Shown here: positions 1-7,553 of the stretch, piece after piece
Numbering within the stretch: position 1 is the first letter of the stretch
How the letters are laid out: each line of letters starts with the position of its first letter
Assembly: GCA_964511555.1 (NCBI GenBank)
Contig: CAZEFR010000002.1
Span: forward strand, 1 to 64,000
DNA from: CAIZGX01 sp964511555
GTDB lineage: Bacteria > Bacteroidota > Bacteroidia > Flavobacteriales_D > Sanyastnellaceae
Direction: 5' to 3'
DNA: 64,000 nucleotides
Notes under the pieces: model-generated
What the model was told of the DNA's origin: nothing
The model's database searches: none
What the model saw: the letters and a program-made list of their open reading frames with translations, nothing else
Program-made: the position numbers and the translations under genes

Positions 1-981
1 ATTTGTGCATTCCACGAAGTACATTCCGTTTGTCCAGTCGGAGCATGGAATGTGGGTGGTGCGATCTTGAGAAGATTCGGTGTAAATAAGTCTTCCGTCT
101 AAAGCGAAAATCTTAGTTGTAAATGTGGGAGAAAGAAATGGGTTTTCAACGTTGAATACGTTGTTTGCTGGATTCGGATAACAATTGATTTCTTGCGTTG
201 TTTCTTCATCAAACCCTACAGTGTTTAATTGATAAACACGAATGTAATCGAGGTTCATTTCTGCCGGGAATACTGTGGTAGCATCAGGGCTTCCTGGCCA
301 ATTTCCACCTACAGCTAGATTCATGATAAAGAAAAATTCGTTATGAAATTCTTCCGTACTTCCGGTGTTGTTTAAAATGTTTTTGGTGTAGTAGATATTT
401 CCATCTACGAAAAAACGAATTGAGGATGGATTCCAAATAATAGAATAGACATGGTATTCTTCAACGTTGGTGTAGTATTGACCACCTTGGTATACATGTC
501 CATTGTTATTGAAGTGAACAGTTCCATTGATGTACGGATTGTTGTTCACGTGCTCCATGATGTCAATTTCACCGCATTGCGGCCAGCTAACTTCGTCAAT
601 GTTTTGTCCAAGCATCCAGAAGGCAGGCCAAAGGCCTTGTCCGGCGGGCGCTTTAATACGCGCTTCTACCTTTCCGTATTGAAAGAAGAACTTGTCTTTG
701 GTAATGAGTCGAGCTGAAGAGTAGTTGCTGTTATTAATGGTTTGTTCTCTTGCAATAATGTGCATTTCACCATCGCTAACAAAACTGTTGTTTGTGCTGG
801 CTGTGTAATATTGAAGTTCGTTGTTACCCCAACCCCAATTTCCTGTGCCAAGCTCGTGTGTCCATTTAGAGTTATCTATAGTAGAGCCAGAGAACTCATC
901 GGACCAGATGAGATTCCATGTTTGCCCTTGCGCGTGGCCGAGGCCACACGCAAAGACGAACAATAGAATGAGATTCTTCAT
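1..981 (-). CDS. Secreted GH16 beta-glucanase (laminarinase-like) with T9SS sorting domain, C-terminus cut by window edge
   Basis: I translated this from the minus strand; 327 residues are visible. Residues 1-19 are a signal peptide. A GH16 jelly-roll fills about 22-265 and contains the active-site motif EIDIME, with E138 the expected nucleophile, D140 and E143 the acid/base. The motif carries the extra Met bulge usual in laminarinase/agarase-type GH16. Aromatic-rich stretches near the start (WSDEFSG, NELQYYT) are also typical. From about residue 270 a T9SS type A sorting domain follows (CYPNPANN); only its last few residues lie outside the window. Secretion to the cell surface and cleavage of a beta-1,3(1,4)-glucan are inferred from the family. 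Its ATG overlaps the TAA of the upstream repeat protein by one base (TAATG), so the two are probably translated together. Subfamily and exact substrate cannot be told by eye. Confidence 0.9.
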   Translation of the reverse strand, partial: MKNLILLFVFACGLGHAQGQTWNLIWSDEFSGSTIDNSKWTHELGTGNWGWGNNELQYYTASTNNSFVSDGEMHIIAREQTINNSNYSSARLITKDKFFFQYGKVEARIKAPAGQGLWPAFWMLGQNIDEVSWPQCGEIDIMEHVNNNPYINGTVHFNNNGHVYQGGQYYTNVEEYHVYSIIWNPSSIRFFVDGNIYYTKNILNNTGSTEEFHNEFFFIMNLAVGGNWPGSPDATTVFPAEMNLDYIRVYQLNTVGFDEETTQEINCYPNPANNVFNVENPFLSPTFTTKIFALDGRLIYTESSQDRTTHIPCSDWTNGMYFVECTN

Positions 982-3900
982 TAACGAATGAAGATAGTTT
1001 CGTTAACGCTATTCAAACTGTTTGAAATTCTAACTTGGTAAGCACCTTTTGAAAGGTTTTCCAAATTGATTTCAGAGTTGTTTTGGAACAATTTCATGTC
1101 TTGAACTCTTCTTCCGGAAAGATCGAATACTTCGAGGTTGTAAGGAAGAGAAATGTTACTGTTCACACGGATAGTTCCGTTCGATGGATTAGGATAGATA
1201 GAGATTGTCGATTCGGTTTCGTTAACGAAATCAGGACACAACTCACAGCTTTCCCAACATACAGCAGGAAGTGTTTCAGCATCAATAACTGTAATTACAC
1301 GATTGGTGAATCCATCTGTAGTAATAGTGCATGTCGACCCGTTTACTAACGTCTCTTGACCCAACCAGCTGTCGAATGCGAATTTGTATTCGTATGTACC
1401 TGGAGTTAATTCAATGGCTAATTCCCATGTGTTATCTCCGTCTACATCTGACATTGGAGCGCAACCGCCACACCAGTTGTTGAATGTTCCGTTTACTTCA
1501 GGAGTAGTGAAAGAACCAAGGTATTGTGACATGTCTACTTGGAAAAGCACGCTTACAGGAGGAGCAATACTTTCGCAATCTACGCAGCTAGCCCAACAAA
1601 CTACAGGAAGAACAACATCTGAAGAGATTACTAAAGCACGGTTTGTGAATCCACCAGTTGTGATTGTACACACATCGCCAGCAGTAAGTTGCTCTGAATC
1701 TGTCCAAGAATCGTAAGCGAATTTGTATTCGTATGTTCCAGCGGCAAGTTGTGTAGTTCCTTCCCAAACGTTATCTCCGTCTACATCCGTCATAACAAAA
1801 CATCCACCACACCAGTCGTTGAATGTACCGTTAATTTCAGGAGTTGTGAATCCGGTAACGTTTTGCATATCTACTTGGAAAGTTACGCTGTAAGTAACAG
1901 GAGCTTGCTCGCAGCTTATGCAGCTAGCCCAACAAACGACAGGAAGAGTTACATCTTCAGATACAGTTAACGAACGGTTTGTGAAACCGAAGTTTGTAAC
2001 AGTACAAGAGCTGCCTGCAGTTAGATTTTCTTGTCCAAGCCAAGAATCGTAAGCATACTTGAATTCATATGAACCAGCTGGAAGAGCAATGGTTACTTCC
2101 CAAATGTTGTCTCCATCTACATCTGTCATTGGAGCACAACCACCACACCAATCATTGAATGTGCCGTTTACTTCAGGAGTGTTGAATGCTGCAGTAACGT
2201 TTTGCATATCTACCTGGAAGGTAACGTTGTAAGTTGTTGCATAAGTGCAAGAACCGTCGTCTTCTGTAGCAGCAGCGTTGTAGTTTGTAGCTGTTGGATC
2301 TGTACAACCTGGAACAGCAACCGGAGCGAAGCAATTCAATTCGATGTTATCGATTAACAAGGTACCACCTGCACCAAGGAATGCGCCTGCAGCCATGTTG
2401 AAATGCATGCGGAACAATGACGCTGCTGTTACACCATTGAATGTGTAAGAGTAGTGTGTCCAGGTGTTTTCGTTGATACCAGCGTTTTGAATGTCGAAGG
2501 TGTTGGTTACACCAGTACCTGGGAATTCAGTTTGAAGGTGTAATGCAGTTCCAACAAGTGCTCCAACAGATTTAACGTCGAATTCCAATTGTACTGTTGA
2601 ATTACCGTCGTAGTTCACTGCATTGTTCAAGTATTGGAAGATGTATGCTTTTCCGATAGCAGTAGAAGTGTTTGAACCGCTGATGCGCAATGCACCTGTA
2701 GCGTCCCAAGTCATGCTAGCCTCTGGAAGTGTAGCATCGGCTAAAGCAGTCCAAGAAGACAAAGAACTCGCATCATCGAAAGCAACAGTTAAGATGTCGC
2801 ATGGCTCTGGAGTAACCCCTCCACATGCTGTGCACTGACCGTATACGTCGTTGGTTGTTGTTCCAACTACAATTTGTCTGTTAGCGTAGTTTGCTCCGTC
2901 TGTGATTGGGGCACACGTGCCACCGTTTTGAACATCGTCTACAAGATTTTCTTGAGAAGCCCAGTCGTCAACCATGTACTTGTACTCAACGTTACCTTGT
3001 GGCAGGTTAACTGAAACGCTGTAGATTCCGTCTGCATTAGAATCGGTAAGGATGTTGTAAGTATCTGCACCGCACCATCCGCACCAAGGACCTGTAACGT
3101 ACACATTGGTGAATGCATCGGCGCAGTTCATATTTACGTTGAAGTTTGTTGCGAACAAGCAAGAACCGTTATCGGTGCCAGCAGCTGGATTGTAGTTTAC
3201 AGCGTTCATGTTCGTGCAACCCGGAGTAGAGTTCACAGAACATGCCGCGCAACTTCCCCAACATACTACATCTAGAGTTGTATTAGCTGAAAGGCTAAGT
3301 GTGCGGTTTGTGTTTGCACCAGTAGTCATTGTACAAGAAGATCCAGGGGTAAGGTTTTCCTGCCCCGTCCAGCTATCATGAGCGAATTTGTATTCGTAGT
3401 TTCCAGCAGGTAAGTTAAGAGTTACTTCCCAAATATTATCGCCATCAGCATCGCTCATAGCGTTGCAGTTTCCGCACCAGTTGTTGAATGTACCGTTTAC
3501 CTCCGGAGTTGTAAACCCAGTTACGTTTTGCATGTCAACTCTAAATGTCACGTTATACGAAGATGGCAAAACAGAGCACGCTGTGCAACTTCCCCAACAT
3601 ACAGTTGGAAGTGTAGTGCTACCACCAACAACCACAGAGCGATTGGTGAATCCGAAATTGGTTACCGTACAAGGAGAACCTTGAGTTAGGTTTTCTTGAC
3701 CTGCCCAACTGTCGTAAGCAAATTTGTATTCATAGGTTCCGGCAGGTAGGTTTAAGGTTGTCTCCCAAATTCCATCCGCATCTGCATCTGTCAAAGGATT
3801 ACAGTTACCGCACCAGTTGTCGAAAGAGCCGTTAACGGTTGGAGTGTTGAATCCGCTTACGTTCTGAAGATCTACACTGAATGTTACAGGGAATGTAGGA

Positions 3901-4292
3901 GGTAACGCATTGCAAGCGTTGCAGCTTCCCCAACATACAGTAGGCTGGGTGGTTTCTCCGGTTACTGAAAGAGTTCTGTTTGTGAAGCCCCCAGTTGTAA
4001 GGGTACATGGAGTACCTGGAGTCAAATTTTCAGAACCTGCCCAGTTATCGTAAGCAAATTTGTATTCGTAGTTTCCAGCTGGAAGGTCGAAAGTCGTTTC
4101 CCAAATGCCATCTGCGTTCGCATCTGATAAAGGGCGACAGTTACCACACCAGTTGTCGAAAGAGCCGTTAACTGTTGGGGTTGTGAAACCGGTCACAGAC
4201 GACAAGTCAACCGAGAAGGTGACGTTGAAAGCTTGTGCACTCGTAAACATTCCTAACGAAATGATAAAGAGAGCGAGTAGTTTTTTTAACAT
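981..4292 (-). CDS. Large T9SS surface protein built of Cys-rich CBM-like (AMPK/CBM48-fold-like) repeats
   Basis: 1103 aa. A signal peptide (1-21) is followed by three modules of about 105 aa, a divergent fourth, then three more. Each full module has VTFxVDM, TPEVNGTFNxWCGxC, DxDGDNIWE, LPAGxYEYKFAxDxW, a GSxCT step, TNR, and VCWGSCxxC. The W, the LPAGxYEYKF segment and the fold order resemble E-set glycan-binding modules (CBM48/CBM20/AMPK-GBD). The five or so invariant cysteines per module, probably disulfides, are not usual for those families. Two short GCT-x-NYN-x-DDGSC elements sit near 355 and 685. A jelly-roll, CBM-like domain lies at about 510-680. The protein ends in a T9SS type A sorting domain (IYPNPSNG, about 1030-1103). 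It is co-transcribed with the GH16 gene through a one-base overlap. Role inferred: multivalent glycan binding at the surface. No catalytic motif seen. Confidence 0.85.
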   Translation of the reverse strand: MLKKLLALFIISLGMFTSAQAFNVTFSVDLSSVTGFTTPTVNGSFDNWCGNCRPLSDANADGIWETTFDLPAGNYEYKFAYDNWAGSENLTPGTPCTLTTGGFTNRTLSVTGETTQPTVCWGSCNACNALPPTFPVTFSVDLQNVSGFNTPTVNGSFDNWCGNCNPLTDADADGIWETTLNLPAGTYEYKFAYDSWAGQENLTQGSPCTVTNFGFTNRSVVVGGSTTLPTVCWGSCTACSVLPSSYNVTFRVDMQNVTGFTTPEVNGTFNNWCGNCNAMSDADGDNIWEVTLNLPAGNYEYKFAHDSWTGQENLTPGSSCTMTTGANTNRTLSLSANTTLDVVCWGSCAACSVNSTPGCTNMNAVNYNPAAGTDNGSCLFATNFNVNMNCADAFTNVYVTGPWCGWCGADTYNILTDSNADGIYSVSVNLPQGNVEYKYMVDDWASQENLVDDVQNGGTCAPITDGANYANRQIVVGTTTNDVYGQCTACGGVTPEPCDILTVAFDDASSLSSWTALADATLPEASMTWDATGALRISGSNTSTAIGKAYIFQYLNNAVNYDGNSTVQLEFDVKSVGALVGTALHLQTEFPGTGVTNTFDIQNAGINENTWTHYSYTFNGVTAASLFRMHFNMAAGAFLGAGGTLLIDNIELNCFAPVAVPGCTDPTATNYNAAATEDDGSCTYATTYNVTFQVDMQNVTAAFNTPEVNGTFNDWCGGCAPMTDVDGDNIWEVTIALPAGSYEFKYAYDSWLGQENLTAGSSCTVTNFGFTNRSLTVSEDVTLPVVCWASCISCEQAPVTYSVTFQVDMQNVTGFTTPEINGTFNDWCGGCFVMTDVDGDNVWEGTTQLAAGTYEYKFAYDSWTDSEQLTAGDVCTITTGGFTNRALVISSDVVLPVVCWASCVDCESIAPPVSVLFQVDMSQYLGSFTTPEVNGTFNNWCGGCAPMSDVDGDNTWELAIELTPGTYEYKFAFDSWLGQETLVNGSTCTITTDGFTNRVITVIDAETLPAVCWESCELCPDFVNETESTISIYPNPSNGTIRVNSNISLPYNLEVFDLSGRRVQDMKLFQNNSEINLENLSKGAYQVRISNSLNSVNETIFIR

Positions 4293-4307
4293 AAGTTTAA
4301 TTTTAGG

Positions 4308-4346
4308 TTTGGCTAATATATACTAATTGTCGGTTTTACAAAAAGG
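4308..4346 (-). promoter_or_regulatory. Promoter/operator shared by the two CBM-repeat genes (copy 1)
   Basis: Read on the minus strand this begins CCTTTTTGTA and ends TATATTAGC plus AAs. It fits a Bacteroidota promoter: a TTTG -33 box, an 18-bp spacer, and TATATTAG as the -7 box (one mismatch to TAnnTTTG), about 20 bases before the ATG. It matches the sequence in front of the other repeat gene (6212-6250) at 30 of 39 positions. A further TACAAAAAG lies at 4429-4437, near the regulator start. Confidence 0.6.
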
Positions 4347-4477
4347 TTGTGAATATATTTTTCAGATGAAAAATGAATCTCAATAGAGGGGCTGTGGGAA
4401 GCGTTAGAAAATAAAAAATTGTTTTTTTTACAAAAAGTCCTTCCAAATCTCATTTATTTTCGCTGAAACTTTGAAGG

Positions 4478-5221
4478 ATGGCTATTTCCAAAAATATATC
4501 GAAGACAAGGATTGAGCAGGATGATTTGTATTCCATACCTATTGATGAATTTTTCAAGTCGGCATTCTCTGTAGACTGTGTCATATTTGGCTATCACGAT
4601 AGAGAATTGAAGGTTTTGCTTATTCAGAGAGGAACAGATCCTTTCCAAGATTATTGGGCATTGCCTGGTGATTTGGTCTATCCGTATGAAGACCTCGACG
4701 ATTCTGCGCAACGCGTATTAAATGACCTTACCTCTCTTTCAGATGTATCCATGAGACAGGTGCACACCTTCGGAAAGGTGAACCGCCATCCGCTGGGAAG
4801 AGTTATCACTGTGGGATACATTGCCCTGGTAGAGCTGATGGACATTAATCCGCTTCCTTCGAAATGGGCGAAGCAAACCAAATGGCACAGCATTAAGAGA
4901 ATTCCTAAGCTAGCCTTCGATCACAAAGAAATATTGAACGAAAGCTTTAGGGCCTTGAAAGATATTATAGTGGCAGAGCCACTTTGGAGTGAGGTTCTGC
5001 CAGAAAAATTTACCCTCACCGAATTCCAAGCAATTTTCGAAACGATTTTGCAAAGGGAATTCGATAAGGGTAATTTCAGAAAGAAAATCAACGGGTTGAA
5101 ATTCTTAAAACGTTTAGACGAGTCTCAGCAAAATGTGCGTCACCGTCCTTCGAATTTGTACCGCTTCGACGCGAAACTGTTCAAGCAGTATCGCGACAAA
5201 GGGTTTGTTTTCGAGTTTTAG
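4478..5221 (+). CDS. NrtR-family Nudix/winged-helix transcriptional regulator
   Basis: 247 aa. Residues about 25-165 form a Nudix fold (FSVDCVIFGY, VLLIQRG, WALPGDLV). The C-terminal 80 residues look like the winged helix of NrtR-type regulators (FTLTEFQAIFETIL, KINGLKFLKRL, NLYRFD). The Nudix box is degenerate: the usual REVxEE positions read RVLNDL, so metal binding and hydrolysis should be lost and the domain probably senses a ligand. NrtR-family proteins with this layout control sugar catabolism in Bacteroidota (AraR is the studied case) and NAD metabolism elsewhere. The gene diverges from the CBM-repeat/GH16 pair and ends 6 bp from the convergent second repeat gene. I infer it controls this locus, with a sugar or sugar phosphate as effector. 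Confidence 0.85.
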   Translation: MAISKNISKTRIEQDDLYSIPIDEFFKSAFSVDCVIFGYHDRELKVLLIQRGTDPFQDYWALPGDLVYPYEDLDDSAQRVLNDLTSLSDVSMRQVHTFGKVNRHPLGRVITVGYIALVELMDINPLPSKWAKQTKWHSIKRIPKLAFDHKEILNESFRALKDIIVAEPLWSEVLPEKFTLTEFQAIFETILQREFDKGNFRKKINGLKFLKRLDESQQNVRHRPSNLYRFDAKLFKQYRDKGFVFEF

Positions 5222-5227
5222 TATTTC

Positions 5228-6202
5228 TTACAATTTCACGAAACGCTGTGTAGCAGCTCCCTTAAGGGTAAGCACTTGCACGTGGTAAATGCCAGCAGGA
5301 AGTGACTCTGTATTCACTTGCACGTTCTTGTTAAGCAGAGTGGTAGGAAGAGAGATGTTCTTACCGGTGTTGTCCAGAATAGCAATGTTGGTTACCTGCT
5401 CTGCACTTTCAATTAGAAAGGAGTTTTGAACAGGGTTCGGATAGATGGCGAATGTATTTCCAACTATTTCATCTACGTTAACGCCAGCGCAGCTCACGCA
5501 ACTTCCGTAGCAAACCGTATCCATAACCATATTACCGGTTACTTCTAGCCCTCGGTTTGTGAATCCGTCGCTTGTTATTGTGCAAGGGTCACCAACTACG
5601 AGCGCCTCAGAACCTGCCCAAGAATCGTAAGCATACTTGTATTCGTAGGTTCCGTTGTTCAGCGCAATTGTAATTTCCCAAATGTTGTCTCCGTTCGCAT
5701 CGCTCATTGGGGCGCAGCCTCCGCACCAGTTGTTGAATGTTCCGTTCACTTCAGGTGTTGTAAAATCAACACCACTATTGTTCATGTCTACCACAAAGGT
5801 GATGTTGTATGGACCAACAGACTGTCCGCATGCTGCGCAGCTTCCCCAACAAACTACTGGAAGAGTCTCTGAAGTAGACACGTTCAAAACACGATTCGTG
5901 AATTGTCCGGTAGTCATGGTGCAAGAGCTACCCGCAACCAACATCTCTTGTTCGGCCCAGTTGTCTGCTGAAAACTTGTATTCGTATGGACCCGGAGCCA
6001 ATGAAATGGTAAGTTCCCAAATGTTATCTCCGTTTGCATCTGTCATAGGCGCGCAACTTCCACACCATGCGTTGAATGTTCCGTTTACTTCCGGAGTGGT
6101 GAAGGCGGGAGCACCAGTCATGTCTACCTGAAAGGTAATATCTACTTGTGATATTGCGCTAAGCGAGAAGGTCGAGAATAATAGAAATAAGAGTTTTTTC
6201 AT
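5228..6202 (-). CDS. Small T9SS surface protein with two Cys-rich CBM-like repeats
   Basis: 324 aa from the ATG at 6202. The reading frame stays open upstream into the N gap, but the signal peptide MKKLLFLLFSTFSLSAISQ fixes the start. Two modules (about 20-125 and 128-235) carry the same signature as the 1103-aa protein: TPEVNGTFN, WCGxC, DANGDNIWE, YEYK, SxCT, VCWGSC. A T9SS type A sorting domain closes the protein (FAIYPNPVQN to RFVKL). It looks like a cut-down paralogue of its neighbour, and its promoter region matches that gene's promoter. Probable role: surface glycan binding. No catalytic residues seen. Confidence 0.85.
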   Translation of the reverse strand: MKKLLFLLFSTFSLSAISQVDITFQVDMTGAPAFTTPEVNGTFNAWCGSCAPMTDANGDNIWELTISLAPGPYEYKFSADNWAEQEMLVAGSSCTMTTGQFTNRVLNVSTSETLPVVCWGSCAACGQSVGPYNITFVVDMNNSGVDFTTPEVNGTFNNWCGGCAPMSDANGDNIWEITIALNNGTYEYKYAYDSWAGSEALVVGDPCTITSDGFTNRGLEVTGNMVMDTVCYGSCVSCAGVNVDEIVGNTFAIYPNPVQNSFLIESAEQVTNIAILDNTGKNISLPTTLLNKNVQVNTESLPAGIYHVQVLTLKGAATQRFVKL

Positions 6203-6211
6203 GTTATTGTT

Positions 6212-6250
6212 TTTTGCTAATTTAGAGAAATTGTACTTTCTACAAAAAGG
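6212..6250 (-). promoter_or_regulatory. Promoter/operator shared by the two CBM-repeat genes (copy 2)
   Basis: Minus-strand sequence starts CCTTTTTGTA and contains ACAATT and TAAATTAGC, at the same spacing as copy 1 (4308-4346). TTTG and TAAATTAG (one mismatch to TAnnTTTG) are 18 bp apart and lie just ahead of the ATG at 6202. Confidence 0.6.
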
Positions 6251-6307
6251 ATTTAATACATTTGTTTCGGTACTGCCATTGTTTTGAGAATTGTTGTGTA
6301 CTTTGCC

Positions 6308-6407
6308 NNNNNNNNNNNNNNNNNNNNNNNNNNNNNNNNNNNNNNNNNNNNNNNNNNNNNNNNNNNNNNNNNNNNNNNNNNNNNNNNNNNNNNNNNNNNN
6401 NNNNNNN
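6308..6407. other. Assembly gap, 100 N
   Basis: Exactly 100 consecutive N, the conventional size for a gap of unknown length. It removes the 5' part of the glycosidase at 6408 and possibly whole genes. Any reading frame drawn across it is meaningless. Confidence 0.98.
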
Positions 6408-7553
6408 AATTCAATTCGCACCTGGAGCACAGACAATGCGCAAGAGGTTTTAGACGAGGCTCATTCAAAGGGCCTGACAGTCATGCTTGGTTTGTGGGTT
6501 CAACATGAGCGACATGGTTTCGATTACAACGACGAAAAGAAAGTAGCCGCGCAATTGGAAGGATTCAAAAAGGTTATCCTTCAATTCAAGGATCATCCTG
6601 CTCTCTTAATGTGGGGAATTGGAAACGAGGTTGATCTGTTTTACTCGAACACCCGCGTGTGGGCCGCTATCAATGATATTGCAAAATTCATACATGAAGT
6701 TGATCGCAACCACCCGACTTCTACTGTAACAGCCGGGTTAGATGAGAAGGAAGTGAAGTTGATTCTGCGCGACGCTCCGGAAATTGATGTGTATTGTGTG
6801 AACACCTACGGCGACATTGCAGGCGTGCGCAAGAATATTCGCAATTTCGGTTGGAACGGTCCGTACATGATAACAGAATGGGGTCCGAACGGACATTGGG
6901 AAGTGGCCAAGACAAAATGGGGAGCGCCGGTAGAACAAAGCAGTTCAGAAAAAGCAATTTCGTACAGAGAGCGTTTGAGCAATGAAATTCAAGCCGATAA
7001 GAATTATTGTATCGGTTCTTACGTGTTTCTTTGGGGACACAAGCAAGAAACAACATCTACTTGGTATGGTCTGTTCTCAGCAGACGGAAATGCTTCTGAG
7101 GCTGTGGAAGTATTGCAAGACGTTTGGAAGCCGGGAACAGTGAAGAACAGAACGCCTGTGTTAGACTCTCTTTTGGTGAATGGAAAAAGGAAGGGAGAAT
7201 ATATAGCTTTAACCGCAGACGAAATTTATGAGGCAAGTGCCTTTGTGAAAGATGCCGACGGAGATCTTTTGAAATCTTCTTGGGTCATTGTTCCGGAAAG
7301 TCGCGACATTAAATCGGGCGGAGACGCAGAGAGCGCACCTACGCCACTTGTTGGACTATTCAAAAAGAAATCGACTACAGCAGCGAAGTTTTTTGCGCCT
7401 TCCGTGGAAGGTGCCTACAGATTATTTTTTGAAACGGTAGATGGAAATGGGCACTACGCTTACACCAATGTACCGTTTTACGTAATGCCAAGAAAAGCAG
7501 GACAGGCGCCAAAGCGTGCTGTTTCATTCAAACGAATCGAATTTCAACCTTAA
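6408..7553 (+). CDS. Clan GH-A glycoside hydrolase (GH2/GH5-like TIM barrel), N-terminus lost in the gap
   Basis: 381 residues are visible. Three features identify the C-terminal half of a TIM barrel of clan A. NSIRTWSTDNAQEVLDEA and LTVMLGLWV are beta-strand/helix units. WGIGNEVD carries the acid/base Glu (visible residue 74). ITEWGPNGHWE carries the nucleophile Glu (visible residue 157). From about 250 a beta-sandwich domain follows, without a T9SS motif. The family cannot be fixed by eye; GH2-type and beta-1,3-glucanase families of the same clan are possible. It heads a run of seven glycan genes with almost no spacing, and its TAA overlaps the next ATG by one base. A beta-glucan substrate is inferred from the GH3 and GH16 neighbours. 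Confidence 0.8.
   Translation, partial: NSIRTWSTDNAQEVLDEAHSKGLTVMLGLWVQHERHGFDYNDEKKVAAQLEGFKKVILQFKDHPALLMWGIGNEVDLFYSNTRVWAAINDIAKFIHEVDRNHPTSTVTAGLDEKEVKLILRDAPEIDVYCVNTYGDIAGVRKNIRNFGWNGPYMITEWGPNGHWEVAKTKWGAPVEQSSSEKAISYRERLSNEIQADKNYCIGSYVFLWGHKQETTSTWYGLFSADGNASEAVEVLQDVWKPGTVKNRTPVLDSLLVNGKRKGEYIALTADEIYEASAFVKDADGDLLKSSWVIVPESRDIKSGGDAESAPTPLVGLFKKKSTTAAKFFAPSVEGAYRLFFETVDGNGHYAYTNVPFYVMPRKAGQAPKRAVSFKRIEFQP

Noticed and set aside
981..4292. Regularly spaced DNA repeats that could suggest a CRISPR array
   Set aside because: The period (about 300-350 bp) and in-frame protein conservation show coding modules; no short identical repeats with unique spacers exist in the window.
5655..6131. 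158-codon plus-strand open frame with repeated QLPHHALNVPFTSGVV-like wording (also at 1384, 3463 and 4105)
   Set aside because: It is the antisense shadow of the CBM repeats, and the repetition only mirrors the real modules on the minus strand.
6253..6508. Several open frames crossing the N run
   Set aside because: They exist only because N is not read as a stop; only the frame from 6408 has protein-family support.
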